Assembly (NCBI GenBank): GCA_050184585.1
Contig: JBFXAF010000009.1
Coordinates: 62,001-126,000, forward strand
Length of the DNA stretch: 64,000 nt
Direction: 5' to 3'
Origin: JBFXAF01 sp050184585
GTDB lineage: Bacteria; Pseudomonadota; Alphaproteobacteria; Rhizobiales; Rhizobiaceae
A program made the position numbers and the translations under genes. Positions within the stretch are counted from its first letter, which is position 1. Each line of letters begins with the position of its first letter. The notes under the pieces are model-generated. The model made no database searches, had not been told where the DNA came from, and saw only the letters and a program-made list of their open reading frames with translations. Shown here one piece after another: positions 35,914 to 45,794 of this stretch.

Positions 35914-37287
35914 TCAGTATGCGTATTCCATGAACACTGGCTCGATGGAGCCGCCCCAGCGCGTGTGATAGGCCGAAAGCATCTCCTCGGCCTGGGTGGT
36001 GCCGCGGGCGACGACCTCTTCGAGCGGGCTGAGGAACGACGACTCGTCGTATCCGTCGCGGTTCGTGCGGGCCCGATTCTTCAGGCCCGCGCGTGACAGG
36101 GCCAGGACCTCGCGCGCCATGTCGCGCAACGGCGCGTTCCGGAACTCGGCCTCCAGCGCCATTTCAGGCACCTTGTCGCGGAGCGCCAGCACGTCCGCAT
36201 ACGTCCAGTCCCTGGTGAGGTCCTCGGCGGCGTCAAGAGCCTGCTCGTCGTAGAGCAGGCCGACCCAGAACGCGGGGAGCGCGCAGATCTTCCGCCACGG
36301 TCCACCATCGGCGCCCCGCATCTCGAGGAATCGTTTGAGACGTACGTCGGGGAAGAGTGTCGACAGGTGGTTCGCCCAGTCGCCGATGGTCGGCGTGCCG
36401 TCCGGAACGGAGTTGCGCAGTGCGCCGGCCATGAACTGGCGGAACGTGACGTGCGTGCAGTCGTGATAGTGGCCGTCGCGGATGACGAAGTACATGGGAA
36501 CGTCCAGCGCCCACTCCACATAGTCGGCGTAGCAGAAGTCGCGCGAGAAGCAGAACTCCAGGAGCCCGGCGCGCTGGTTGTCGGTGTCGCGCCAGATGTC
36601 GCCGCGCCATGACCGCAGCCCGTTCGGCCGGCCGTCGGTGAACGGCGAACTGGCGAACAAGGCGGTGGCCAGAGGTTGCAGCTTCAGCGACACCTGCATC
36701 TTGCGGCGCATGTCCGCCTCGCTGTCGAAGTCGAGGTTCACCTGGATGGTGCAGGTGCGGTACATCATGTCCAGGCCCTTGGCGCCGACCTTGGGCATGT
36801 ATCGGGTCATGATATCGTAGCGCGATTTCGGCATTCTCGGCGTATCGGCGAGCGTCCATTTCGGACTGCCGCCAAGGCCCAGGAAACGGATGCCGAGCGG
36901 CTCGGCGATCTCGCGCAATTGAGCCAGATGCGCGTTTCCCTCGCGGCAGGTCTGGTGGATCGTCTCCAGCGGGGCGCCAGAGAGCTCGAACTGCCCGCCT
37001 GGTTCGAGGGAGATGGCGCCTTGGCCGGTCGGACCGCCGAGTCCGATTATCCGTCCGTCATCGAGAATCGGCTCCCAGCCAAGCTTCTGCTGCATGCCCT
37101 CGAGGAGGGCCCTGATGCCTCGATCGCCGCCGTAGGGAACTGGCCCGTTGCCATCGATGTAGAACGGGAATTTCTCGTGCTCGGTGCCGATGCGCCACTG
37201 GTCGCGCGGCTTCTCGCCCTTGGCGATCCAGCCGACGAGCTGATCCATCCCCTCGATCGGCCGGTTGTCGGTCGTGTCACGCGCCAT
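35914..37287 (-). CDS. gshA: Glutamate--cysteine ligase, class 2 (plant/alphaproteobacterial type)
   Basis: A 457-residue enzyme that makes gamma-glutamylcysteine, the first step of glutathione synthesis. It has the GCS2 architecture: WRIGTEHEKFPFY, GGDRGIRALLEGMQQKLGW, ISLEPGGQFELSGAPLETIHQT, YRTCTIQVNLDFDSEADMRRK and the C-terminal YHTRWGGSIEPVFMEYAY ending found in rhizobial GshA. The start at 37287 (MARDTTDNRP) was chosen from homology; the frame is open to 37350. Confidence 0.96.
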   Translation of the reverse strand: MARDTTDNRPIEGMDQLVGWIAKGEKPRDQWRIGTEHEKFPFYIDGNGPVPYGGDRGIRALLEGMQQKLGWEPILDDGRIIGLGGPTGQGAISLEPGGQFELSGAPLETIHQTCREGNAHLAQLREIAEPLGIRFLGLGGSPKWTLADTPRMPKSRYDIMTRYMPKVGAKGLDMMYRTCTIQVNLDFDSEADMRRKMQVSLKLQPLATALFASSPFTDGRPNGLRSWRGDIWRDTDNQRAGLLEFCFSRDFCYADYVEWALDVPMYFVIRDGHYHDCTHVTFRQFMAGALRNSVPDGTPTIGDWANHLSTLFPDVRLKRFLEMRGADGGPWRKICALPAFWVGLLYDEQALDAAEDLTRDWTYADVLALRDKVPEMALEAEFRNAPLRDMAREVLALSRAGLKNRARTNRDGYDESSFLSPLEEVVARGTTQAEEMLSAYHTRWGGSIEPVFMEYAY

Positions 37288-37396
37288 GCAGGAAGCGTCT
37301 CCGAAGTCTTTTAGGTGGCGTTGATGGACGAACAGCCGCCCCACCCGCAAGCGAATAATGCTGACGGATAGATCAAGGCCGCTTGAGGGATCGTGT

Positions 37397-38617
37397 TCAG
37401 GCGCGGCGCGCCTTCGCCATGTCGGGCAGCAGGATCGTCATGAGCCCAAGGAACGGCAGGAAGGAGCAGATCCAGTAGACGAAATCGATGCCGCGCGCGT
37501 CGGCGATGACGCCGAGCACCGCCGCGGCGATGCCGCCCATGCCGAAGGCGAAACCGAAGAATATCCCGGCGATCATGCCGACGCGGCCGGGCACCAGCTC
37601 CTGCGCGAACACGACGATCGCCGGAAAGGCCGACGCCATGATCATCGATACGAGACCGGTCAGGATCACGGTCCAGGTCAGGTCGACATAGGGAAGCGCC
37701 AGCGTGAAGGGCAGCACGCCGAGGATCGAGAACCAGATCACGTTCTTAGCGCCGATGCGATCGCCGAGCGGGCCGCCGAGGATGGTGCCGAGGGCTGCCG
37801 CGCCGAGCAGCACGAAGAGCAGCACCTGAGAATCCTGCACCGACACGCCGAACTTCTCGATGACGAAGAACGTGTAGTAGCTCGACAGGCTGGCCATGTA
37901 GGCGTTCTTGGAGAACGTCAGCACGGCGAGCGCAACCAGCGCGATCACAACCGTGCGCTTTGCAAAGGGCAGCGTCCGGGCGGTCTGCCTGCGTTTTGCC
38001 GCAGCGACCAGATGCGCGGCATACCAGACGCCGACGCGCCACAGGATGACCATCCCGGCGAGCGCGGCGAGCGTGAACCACGAGACGCTCTCCTGTCCGC
38101 GCGGGACGACGATGAAGGCGGCCAGCAGCGGTCCGATGGCCGTGCCGATGTTGCCGCCGACCTGGAAGACCGACTGCGCGAGGCCATAGCGCCCGCCCGA
38201 CGCCAGGCGCGCGACGCGCGAGGACTCGGGATGGAAGATCGCCGAGCCGATGCCGATGAAGGCGGCGCCCAGCAGCAGCAGCGGATAGGCATGGGCGAAG
38301 GCGAGGAGCACGAGGCCGATGGCGCTCATGCCCATGCCGACGGCGAGCGAATAGGGCAGCGGTCGCTTGTCCGTGTAGAGGCCGACGACCGGCTGCAGCA
38401 GCGAGGCCGTGACCTGGAAGGTGAAGGTGAGGAGCCCGATCTGCCAGAAGTCGAGGCCGTAGTCGGCCTTGAGCATCGGGTACAGCGCCGAGAGCAGCGA
38501 CTGCATCACGTCGTTCAGGAAATGGCAGATGCTGACCGCCACGATGACCGCGAAGACCGTCCGGTCCACATGCGTCGCCGGCTGCTCGGCCATGCCTGCT
38601 GCTGTCGTATCCGCCAA
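37397..38617 (-). CDS. MFS exporter, fosmidomycin-resistance (Fsr) type
   Basis: A 406-residue major facilitator protein with twelve predicted spans. The opening ICHFLNDVMQSLLSALYPMLKADYGLDFWQIGLLTFTFQVTASLLQPVVGLYTDKRPLPYSLAVGMG is the Fsr signature, and IGSAIFHPESSRVARLASGGRYGLAQSVFQVGGNIG follows. Fsr exports fosmidomycin in E. coli; natural substrates in rhizobia are unknown. It lies 15 bases from the LysE-type gene in the same direction. Confidence 0.92.
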   Translation of the reverse strand: MADTTAAGMAEQPATHVDRTVFAVIVAVSICHFLNDVMQSLLSALYPMLKADYGLDFWQIGLLTFTFQVTASLLQPVVGLYTDKRPLPYSLAVGMGMSAIGLVLLAFAHAYPLLLLGAAFIGIGSAIFHPESSRVARLASGGRYGLAQSVFQVGGNIGTAIGPLLAAFIVVPRGQESVSWFTLAALAGMVILWRVGVWYAAHLVAAAKRRQTARTLPFAKRTVVIALVALAVLTFSKNAYMASLSSYYTFFVIEKFGVSVQDSQVLLFVLLGAAALGTILGGPLGDRIGAKNVIWFSILGVLPFTLALPYVDLTWTVILTGLVSMIMASAFPAIVVFAQELVPGRVGMIAGIFFGFAFGMGGIAAAVLGVIADARGIDFVYWICSFLPFLGLMTILLPDMAKARRA

Positions 38618-38632
38618 AGTCGTCGTCCCGTC

Positions 38633-39265
38633 CTAACGCTGCGCTTCAGTTGCCATCTTGACGGCAAATGCCCCGAGCACCCCGCCCATAGCCCACCGCT
38701 GCATCGCGGACCAGAAGGGACGCGTCGCCAGGAAGCCGGCGATGGATCCCGCCGTGACGACGATCATCGAGTTGACCGTCACGCTGATGGCGATCTGCAT
38801 GAGACCCAGAACGAGCAGTTGCGTCATGACGCTGCCGCTGGCCGGTTCGATGAACTGCGGCAGCAGCGACAGGTAGACCATCGCGATCTTGGGATTGAGC
38901 AGATTGGTGAGAATGCCCATCATGAACAGCCGCGGCGCGCGGTCGCGGGGCAATGCCCGCACCTGAAACGGCGATCTGCCGCCGGGCCGCACGGTCTGCC
39001 AGGCGAGCCAGAGGAGGTAGAGCGCACCGGCGATGCGCAACGCGTCGTAGGCGAACGGCACGGCGATCAGCAGCGCGGTGATGCCGAGCGCTGCGGCCAG
39101 CATCCAGAAGATGAAGCCGGTCGCCACGCCGCCCAGCGAGATGAAGCCGGCGGCGGGCCCCTGCGAGATCGATCGCGAGACGAGATAGATCATGTTCGGA
39201 CCCGGCGTCAGCACCATGCCGAGCGCGAGCAGCGCGAAGGCGATCAGGTTGGCAGGCTCGGGCAT
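38633..39265 (-). CDS. LysE family translocator
   Basis: A 210-residue membrane protein with six hydrophobic segments. The conserved GMVLTPGPNMIYLVSRSISQGPAAGFISLGGVATGFIFW near the N-terminus is the LysE/RhtB signature; members export amino acids such as homoserine, threonine or lysine, or related metabolites. It is transcribed with the Fsr-like gene, which makes a small efflux operon. Confidence 0.93.
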   Translation of the reverse strand: MPEPANLIAFALLALGMVLTPGPNMIYLVSRSISQGPAAGFISLGGVATGFIFWMLAAALGITALLIAVPFAYDALRIAGALYLLWLAWQTVRPGGRSPFQVRALPRDRAPRLFMMGILTNLLNPKIAMVYLSLLPQFIEPASGSVMTQLLVLGLMQIAISVTVNSMIVVTAGSIAGFLATRPFWSAMQRWAMGGVLGAFAVKMATEAQR

Positions 39266-39367
39266 GGATGGCGTTCCGCGGGAGACGGCGGAAACTGGAG
39301 GATGCGCCTCAACCCTGCAAGCGCAACTTTCGGGCGATCGATTGGCCCAGCCGGGATTTCGCGGCCT

Positions 39368-41326
39368 TCAGCCTACGATCCGCAGGTTGGACAGTTCGTC
39401 GGCGATTTCCTTGAACGCGTTCGAGAGGTTGCTGCCGGTGGCGTTCCAGAACAGTTTCGCCGGCAGGCCGGTCGAAGGATCCTTGCGGAAACGCGATTCC
39501 GACGAGCAGGTCTTGAGCGCCTGGATCTGGGCGTTCTCGTCGGTGTTGGATGTGGAAAGATCGAGCGAGACGGTCATGACCAGCACGTTGCCTGCCTTTG
39601 CATTCGAGCAAAGAGCCGCCATCTGCTCGTTGAGGGCCTTGGTGTAGTTGGAGTTCGAATAGTCGAACTGGCCCACCGCGGCCGAGACGCCCATGAAGAG
39701 GCGGGCCGAAGACGTGCCGTTGTAACCCGGCTTGGTGTAGCCGTAGGACGAGTAGACCGCCTTGTTGTCGCCGGGGTCGGAATAGCCCAGCGAACCGGGC
39801 GTGTAATAGGTGTTCTGCCCGTCCGTGAGCACGATGACGACCTTGTCGTTGCCCTTTTCCGAATCCGGACGTCCTTCCGCGAAGGGTGATCCGCTGGAGA
39901 CCACGCGCCAGCCCCACGCCATCCCTTCCGGCACGTTGGTCCCGCCATTCGGCGCCATAGAGTCGATCGCCGTCTTTACGGCGGCGAGGCCTTGCTCGGT
40001 CGTCACGTCGGTCAGCGGCGTGATCGGCTTGGTCGTGCACGAATAGTTCGGTCCGGTACCCTGGGGAGAGGAGGCGCCGTACGGCCGCACGTCGAAATAC
40101 TTCCTCATGTTCTTCTGGCGTGTGCGGCCGGACGAGTCCTCCGTGCCGTCGTTCCACCAGTTGTTCGCCGCGCTGAAATTGTCCGGATTGGAGTCGGCCT
40201 CCGTGGCCCAGCGGTCGCCCGGCTCGTCAGGCCCGAACATCGGTACGAACAGGGTCGCCGGGTCGCCCGTGCCTATGCCGGTCGTCGCGGTGCTGCCGGA
40301 AGGCGCCGAGTCACTCACGTTGTATGGGTGGGGTCGCGCCTCGACGCATCCTTGCCAGGATGCGTACTCCGAGACGGTCTCCTCGTAGTATCCGGTCTCG
40401 CGCCAGCGCCCCTCGCGGCAGGCGCCGTTCGACCAGTAGCGGGTGCAGACCCATTCCTCGCCGGTGGCCACCCATTCGCGCTCGCTGACATGCTTCATGT
40501 CCGCATAGAGCGAGAAGCGCGACAGGATCGCGCCGTCGGCTTCGCCCCAGCCGCCTCCATGCTTGCGCCAGATCCCCGCGACCTTGTCGGCCGACTTGCC
40601 CGCCTCATCGAGCGTCGACCAGTCGAAGTTCTCGTGATGGATCGGAGAAAGGCCTTCCGTGTCCATCCAGGTGGCGTTTGCATTGGCGGGTCCGACATTG
40701 ACCGATGCCGCGAACGGGACGAGCCCGAACTGCACCGGCTTGTCGACCTGCTTGATGAGCGCCGCCTGTTGCGCCAACGTGTCGACGAGCTGCTTGGCTG
40801 CGGTCTTGAGGAGGGTGATACGCTTCTGGCCGGAACCGGAGCCGAGGTAGTCCATCGACCCGGAGTTATCGAGAACCAGCGCGACCTCGAGCGTGTTCTT
40901 GAGGCGGATCTCGGTGCGCGTGTCGAAGCCGATCGTCTCCTGCGAATCCGGATCGTCGACCAGCTCCTCGAAGACCGGGAAGAAGTAGGGCTTGTAGTTC
41001 AGGCGTGCACTGAGTTTCAGGGTGCCGCCGCCGCCCTGGTTGGACGGAAGCGTGACGTTCAGCACGGTGTCGGCCGGATCGACCGAGTTGAGGTTGGCCT
41101 CGAAGAAATCCTTCGCGTACGCGATCAACGCCGCCTCCGTGGCGCCCGTCACGACCTGGCGCGCCGTCGCGATGCCTGCCGCGTCGAGTGCATTGGCGAC
41201 CGCCTGCTTCTGCCGGTTCATCTCGGTGAAGTCGACGGCCAGCGCCACCCCGCCCATTACGGGTACGAGCGCCACAACGGTCATCAGCGCGTAGTTCCCG
41301 CGCCGGTCCTTCAGGAATTCGAGCAT
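39368..41326 (-). CDS. TadG-like von Willebrand A pilus-associated protein (copy 1)
   Basis: A 652-residue protein. The N-terminus (MLEFLKDRRGNYALMTVVALVPVMGGVALAVDFTEM) is the TadE/G-like leader and membrane anchor (PF13400 type), placing the rest outside the membrane. A vWA domain follows with a complete MIDAS metal site DNSGSMD (about residue 150), an inserted Trp/Tyr-rich stretch (about 250-430) and VLTDGQNTY. TadG proteins belong to Flp/Tad pili, but no other tad gene is nearby. It lies 3' of a paralogue of the same design. The frame continues upstream but MLEFLKDRRGN is the natural start. Confidence 0.88.
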   Translation of the reverse strand: MLEFLKDRRGNYALMTVVALVPVMGGVALAVDFTEMNRQKQAVANALDAAGIATARQVVTGATEAALIAYAKDFFEANLNSVDPADTVLNVTLPSNQGGGGTLKLSARLNYKPYFFPVFEELVDDPDSQETIGFDTRTEIRLKNTLEVALVLDNSGSMDYLGSGSGQKRITLLKTAAKQLVDTLAQQAALIKQVDKPVQFGLVPFAASVNVGPANANATWMDTEGLSPIHHENFDWSTLDEAGKSADKVAGIWRKHGGGWGEADGAILSRFSLYADMKHVSEREWVATGEEWVCTRYWSNGACREGRWRETGYYEETVSEYASWQGCVEARPHPYNVSDSAPSGSTATTGIGTGDPATLFVPMFGPDEPGDRWATEADSNPDNFSAANNWWNDGTEDSSGRTRQKNMRKYFDVRPYGASSPQGTGPNYSCTTKPITPLTDVTTEQGLAAVKTAIDSMAPNGGTNVPEGMAWGWRVVSSGSPFAEGRPDSEKGNDKVVIVLTDGQNTYYTPGSLGYSDPGDNKAVYSSYGYTKPGYNGTSSARLFMGVSAAVGQFDYSNSNYTKALNEQMAALCSNAKAGNVLVMTVSLDLSTSNTDENAQIQALKTCSSESRFRKDPSTGLPAKLFWNATGSNLSNAFKEIADELSNLRIVG

Positions 41327-41464
41327 GGCCAGCGGCCCCCGCCGCTTCGCGAATTGAGGTGACACCGTTTCACAGCCGCTTGAATCTTCGATGAGTGGAA
41401 CCACTCGATTGCCGCCGCCTGTGTTTACGCCCGGGTAACCACTCGGATTCGTTGAGCAAAATGC

Positions 41465-41493
41465 AGAACGCCCCGACGATTGCGGGGCGTTCC
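41465..41493 (-). terminator. Intrinsic terminator after the second vWA gene
   Basis: On the minus strand GGAACGCCCC and GGGGCGTTCT pair around a nine-base loop and are followed by GCATTTTGC. It lies between the two vWA genes, so they may be separate transcription units. Confidence 0.6.
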
Positions 41494-41512
41494 GGTCGGC
41501 GCAGGGATTGCT

Positions 41513-43417
41513 TCAGCTGACGATTCGCAGGTTGGACAGTTCGTCGGCGATCGCCTTGAACGTGTCCGCAAGATTGCCACCGGTCGAGTTCCAGAACAGC
41601 TTTTCCGGACTTCCGTTGGCGGCCTTGCGGAAACGTGAGTCCGACGAGCACGCCTTGAGCGCGTCGATCTGGCCCTTTTCCGTGTTGTTGCTCGTGGACA
41701 GATCGAGCGCCACTGTCATGACGATGATGCCTTCGGCCTTGGCATTGTTGCACAGCGCGGTGAACTGCTCGTTGAGCGCCTTCGTGTAGTTCTCGTTCGA
41801 GTAGTCCGACTTGCCGACGCTGTTCGAGGTGTTCATGAACAGCCGGGTGGTCGACGTGCCGTTGTAGCCCTGCTTCGTGAACCCGTAGGCCGAGTAGGTC
41901 GAGCCGTTGTCGCCGAGATCGTTGTAACCCAGCGAAGACGGGGTGTAGTAGGTGTTGGCGCCGTCGGTGAGCACGATGACGACCTTGTCGTTGCCCCGCT
42001 CGGTCTCGGAGCGGCCCTGCGTGAACGGCGCGCCGCTCGAAACGACCCGCCAGCCCCACGCCATGCCCTCGGGCGCATTCGTTGCGCCGTTCGGCGACAT
42101 CGCGTCGATCGCCGCCTTGATCGCATCCTTCCCCGCGGTCGCGCTGACATCGGTGAGCGGCGTGATCGCGTTGGTCGTGCAACTGGCGTTGGGCCCAGTC
42201 GATGCGCTTGCGGCGTCCATGCCATAGTCGCCGACCTGATAATATTTCGGCATGTATCGCTGGCGCGTCTTGTTGTTGCTGGACGACGTCACGTCCTCCC
42301 ACCAGTTGTTTTCGGCGCGGCGGTTGCTGTTGTCCTTGTTGTCGGTCTCGTCCGGACCGTACATGGGCACGTAGAGCGTGGCCGGAGTGGACGTCGAGGG
42401 TGTCGCATCGTTGACGTTGTAGGGATATGGGCGGGCCTCGACGCAACCCTGCCAGTTGGCGTAGGGCGATTCGGTGTACTGATACTGGCCCTGGTCCTCC
42501 CAGGTGCGGCACGAGCCGTTGCTCCACCACCTCACGCACACATTGTTCGCGACCCAGGTCCGCGACGAGCGGTACTTCACGTCCTGGTACATCGAAAAGC
42601 GGGTGAGTTTCTGGTTCTCCTGTCCGCCCCAGGCGGTCCCCTTCTTGTACCAGATGCCGCCGATCTTCTCGGCGCGCCGGCTGCCGGAGCTCATGGTCGT
42701 CCAGTCGAAATTCTCGTGATGCACCGGCGAGATGCCGTCCTGGTCCATCCAGGCGGCCGACGCGTTCCCGGAGCCGATATTGACCGACGCGGCAAACGGA
42801 ACCAGGCCGAACTGGACGGGCTTCGAAACCTGTTTCATCTGCGCGGCCTCCGCCGCGATCGTGTCGACGAGTTGCTTGGCCGCGTCCTTCAGCAGGGTGA
42901 TGCGCTTCTTGCCGGAACCGGAGCCGGTGTAGTCCATCGAGCCGGAGTTATCGAGGACCAGCGCCACTTCCAGCGTGTTCTTCAGCTTGATCTCCGACGT
43001 CGCGCTGAAGTCCATCTTGGTGTCGCCGTCGCCGGACTCCTTGCCGATCAGCTTCGCGAATGTCGGGAAGAAATATGGCTGGTATTTCAGGTCCGCGGAC
43101 ATCTTGAGCGTGCCGCCGCCGATGTTGTCCTTGGGCAACAGGACCGTGAGCGTTGTGTTGGACGGTTTCACCGAAGCGAGGTTCGCCTCGAAGAAGTCCT
43201 TGGCGTAGGCCTTCACGGCCGCGTCCGAGGCGCCGGCGACGACGTAGCGCGCGGCCGCGATGCCGGCTGCATCGAGCGCGTTCAGCGTCTCCTGCCTCTG
43301 GCGCGCCATCTCTGTGTAGTCGATCGCGACGGCCAGCCCGCCCATGATCGGCACCATGGACGCCGCGGTGAGCAGCATGTAGTTGCCGCGACGGTCGCGT
43401 AGGAACCTGCGGAACAT
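41513..43417 (-). CDS. TadG-like von Willebrand A pilus-associated protein (copy 2)
   Basis: A 634-residue paralogue of the neighbouring gene with the same TadE/G-like leader (MFRRFLRDRRGNYMLLTAASMVPIMGGLAVAIDYTEM), vWA MIDAS motif DNSGSMDYTGSGSGKKRIT and C-terminal GNLADTFKAIADELSNLRIVS, nearly identical to copy 1's ending. The inserted region (about 250-400) is rich in Trp, Tyr, Asn and Ser and differs from copy 1. Its tandem position shows gene duplication. Role in Tad-type pili or adhesion is inferred from the family only. Confidence 0.88.
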   Translation of the reverse strand: MFRRFLRDRRGNYMLLTAASMVPIMGGLAVAIDYTEMARQRQETLNALDAAGIAAARYVVAGASDAAVKAYAKDFFEANLASVKPSNTTLTVLLPKDNIGGGTLKMSADLKYQPYFFPTFAKLIGKESGDGDTKMDFSATSEIKLKNTLEVALVLDNSGSMDYTGSGSGKKRITLLKDAAKQLVDTIAAEAAQMKQVSKPVQFGLVPFAASVNIGSGNASAAWMDQDGISPVHHENFDWTTMSSGSRRAEKIGGIWYKKGTAWGGQENQKLTRFSMYQDVKYRSSRTWVANNVCVRWWSNGSCRTWEDQGQYQYTESPYANWQGCVEARPYPYNVNDATPSTSTPATLYVPMYGPDETDNKDNSNRRAENNWWEDVTSSSNNKTRQRYMPKYYQVGDYGMDAASASTGPNASCTTNAITPLTDVSATAGKDAIKAAIDAMSPNGATNAPEGMAWGWRVVSSGAPFTQGRSETERGNDKVVIVLTDGANTYYTPSSLGYNDLGDNGSTYSAYGFTKQGYNGTSTTRLFMNTSNSVGKSDYSNENYTKALNEQFTALCNNAKAEGIIVMTVALDLSTSNNTEKGQIDALKACSSDSRFRKAANGSPEKLFWNSTGGNLADTFKAIADELSNLRIVS

Positions 43418-43568
43418 CGATAACCCCCGATAGGAAGCCTTTTCCTTCCAGGAGCTTGTCACAGACACGTGAATTAGCCGTTCCTGACATAGATCGAAAG
43501 TTCAGGACAGGCTTTATGGCGGGTTAACCATCGACCATCGTTCTGTCGGCCGGGTTGCCGGATGGCCT

Positions 43569-44843
43569 TCAGTTCTGGGCGAGGCGTCCGGAGCGCGAGC
43601 CTTCCGGCTTCAGCCGTCGAGGCCCGGAGAAGCGCTCGCCGCTCATGAGATCGACGCCGAGGTCGATCAGGCTGACGACGTCCTCGTCCGAACCCACATC
43701 GGTCGCGATGAGGAGAATGTCGTCGGCCGCCGCGGCCTCGACGATCGTACTCGCCGGTATCAGTTTTCGCTTGCCGCGATCCCGATCGAGGAGGCGATTG
43801 ACCGGCAGCTTCGCCTGCGAGGCGCGGATCGCCCGCAGCACGTCGGTCGAATCCGTCGACTCCGGCCAGCCTTCGACCGCGATCTGCGCGTTGGCCTCCA
43901 CGAGGCGCGCAGCCGCGGGCGCGAACTCCGCATGTCTGATCGCGACCGACACAGGCAGCGACAGGACCAGCGACTTGGCGACGGCCGGATAGAGAGCGAG
44001 CACGTCGAGAATCTCGGCGAGGTCGGCATCGCTGGCGAGCAGCGCCGGGCTTACGGCAACGTGCAGCGGCATCGATTCCGAGATGGCGCCGACCCGCCTG
44101 CGGGCCGCCTCGGCGGCTGCCAGAACCAGTCGGCGCTCGAAGGCGGCGCGGTCGGCGCCTTCCACCGCGTCGGGTGCGCGACGGATGTCGAAAGGCGGGC
44201 CGCCGTCGATCGACAGATGCGCGAAGACCTCGAAGCCCGCGGCGACGCTTCGAGCAACGGAGACGATCGGCTGCAGGCTGATCTCGAATTCTCCGCTCGC
44301 GATCGCGGCCCGGAATGCGGCCTCCGTCGCCTGCGCCTCGGCGGGGCTCGGCTCGCCTGCCGGCCGCGCGCGCCGTGGAGCCACCAGCTTGACGACATTG
44401 CCGCGGTCTACCACGGGAACCGCCGCTTCGATCGGCTCTTCGGGTTTCGCCTCCGTGATGGTTTTCAGCTCCCTGGCCACGAGCTGGTTCATTTCGCTGA
44501 TCGTGGCCGCGTCCCGCGAACTGCGAGTCTCGATCTCGCGCAGGCTGACCTCGATCGACTGGCTGAGGCGCCTGAGCTCGTTCTGGAAAGACGCCGTCTT
44601 GCGCAGGGCGAGGTAGGCCGCTAGCAGCGCCAGCCCACCGAAGGCGATCGAGGCGAACGGCAGGAAAGCGATCAATCGCTCGCCTGCCGGGGTGCCGGCG
44701 CCATGGGTTGCCGACACGTAGCCGATGCCCACGGCCACGATGAAGAGCGCAATGAGAAGTACAAATCGGACCAAGGGTGCACGACCTCGCGGCGTCCTGG
44801 CACCGAAACGCTCTGGCGCACGGGCCGTTCCGATGTTTGGCAC
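43569..44843 (-). CDS. Membrane-anchored degenerate EAL-domain protein
   Basis: A 424-residue protein with two N-terminal hydrophobic spans (about 25-48 and 58-80), a coiled-coil-like helix (85-130), a linker and a C-terminal EAL fold (about 185-410). The diagnostic ExL catalytic motif is absent: where active enzymes have EALLRW this protein has FEVFAHL, and only one of the metal-binding acidic positions can be recognised. It is therefore probably a c-di-GMP-binding or structural module rather than a phosphodiesterase. The neighbouring tad-like genes suggest a surface-related role, unproven. Confidence 0.85.
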   Translation of the reverse strand: MPNIGTARAPERFGARTPRGRAPLVRFVLLIALFIVAVGIGYVSATHGAGTPAGERLIAFLPFASIAFGGLALLAAYLALRKTASFQNELRRLSQSIEVSLREIETRSSRDAATISEMNQLVARELKTITEAKPEEPIEAAVPVVDRGNVVKLVAPRRARPAGEPSPAEAQATEAAFRAAIASGEFEISLQPIVSVARSVAAGFEVFAHLSIDGGPPFDIRRAPDAVEGADRAAFERRLVLAAAEAARRRVGAISESMPLHVAVSPALLASDADLAEILDVLALYPAVAKSLVLSLPVSVAIRHAEFAPAAARLVEANAQIAVEGWPESTDSTDVLRAIRASQAKLPVNRLLDRDRGKRKLIPASTIVEAAAADDILLIATDVGSDEDVVSLIDLGVDLMSGERFSGPRRLKPEGSRSGRLAQN

Positions 44844-44930
44844 GCGCCCGTCCTGCTGTTAAGCGAAAGGTCGTGACAGGGTGAATTCGTTCGGTTAATC
44901 CCGCCGCGTCCACCTGAAGGCGCAGAACTC

Positions 44931-45791
44931 ATGAACGCAGCGACGCCGACGATCCCGTCGCTCGACGACATATCCGGCCGCTATGGCGCCCTCGTCTGTG
45001 ATGTCTGGGGCGTGCTCCACAACGGCCTGGAGGCGTTCGCGCCAGCTCACGAGGCGCTCTCCGCCGCCAGGGATCGCGGTTTGGCGGTGGTCCTGGTCAC
45101 CAACGCGCCACGCCCGGCGCCCGACGTCGTCGCGCAACTGCGCGCGATCGGCATTCCGGACGGTTCATGGGACAAGATCGTAACGTCCGGCGACGTTACG
45201 CGGGACCTGATCGCCGCGGGACCGCGTCGGGTGTTCCACATCGGCCCCGAACGCGACCTGACGATCTATGAGGGGCTCGACGTGGAGCTCTGCGAGGAGC
45301 GTGAGGCCTCCGGCGTGGTCTGCACGGGCCTGTTCGACGATCATGCTGAAACGCCGGAACACTATGCCGGTATGCTGAGGCGGCTGCGCGCTCGCGACCT
45401 GCCTTTCGTCTGCGCCAATCCCGACATCGTGGTCGAGCGCGGCGACCAGTTGATCTGGTGCGCCGGTGCGCTTGCGCGTGACTACGGCCAACTCGGCGGG
45501 CGCACCCTGATCGCCGGCAAGCCTTTCGCGCCGATCTACGACGCAGCTGTCGCCGCGCTTGCGGAGGCGCTGGGACGGCCGGTCGACCGGCGGGAGGTCC
45601 TGGCAATCGGTGACGGCATCCTGACCGACGTCAAGGGCGCGGCCGACTTTGGTCTCGACCTGCTCTACGTATCGGGCGGCATCCATGCGCGCGAATATGG
45701 CGACGCGCAAGGCGTCGACGAGACGCGGCTCATGGCCTTCCTGTCGGGGCACGGCCATCGTCCGGTGGCGACGCTGCCGAGGCTTCGCTGA
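44931..45791 (+). CDS. HAD-type sugar phosphatase, TIGR01459 family
   Basis: A 286-residue HAD hydrolase. Motif I lies in VCDVWGVLHNGLEAF, motif II in VLVTNAPRP, motif III with Lys in LIAGKPFAPIYD and motif IV in LAIGDGILTDVKGAADFGLDLLYVSGGIHAREYG. The DVWGVLHNG opening marks the NagD-like TIGR01459 group. Substrate not known. It is transcribed with ribF, with one codon's space between them. Confidence 0.93.
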   Translation: MNAATPTIPSLDDISGRYGALVCDVWGVLHNGLEAFAPAHEALSAARDRGLAVVLVTNAPRPAPDVVAQLRAIGIPDGSWDKIVTSGDVTRDLIAAGPRRVFHIGPERDLTIYEGLDVELCEEREASGVVCTGLFDDHAETPEHYAGMLRRLRARDLPFVCANPDIVVERGDQLIWCAGALARDYGQLGGRTLIAGKPFAPIYDAAVAALAEALGRPVDRREVLAIGDGILTDVKGAADFGLDLLYVSGGIHAREYGDAQGVDETRLMAFLSGHGHRPVATLPRLR

Positions 45792-45794
45792 GGG

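Noticed and set aside
37358..39889. An 840-codon plus-strand frame across the exporter genes
   Set aside because: It covers two membrane-protein genes with strong signatures on the other strand; its text is Arg/Asp/His-rich without domains.
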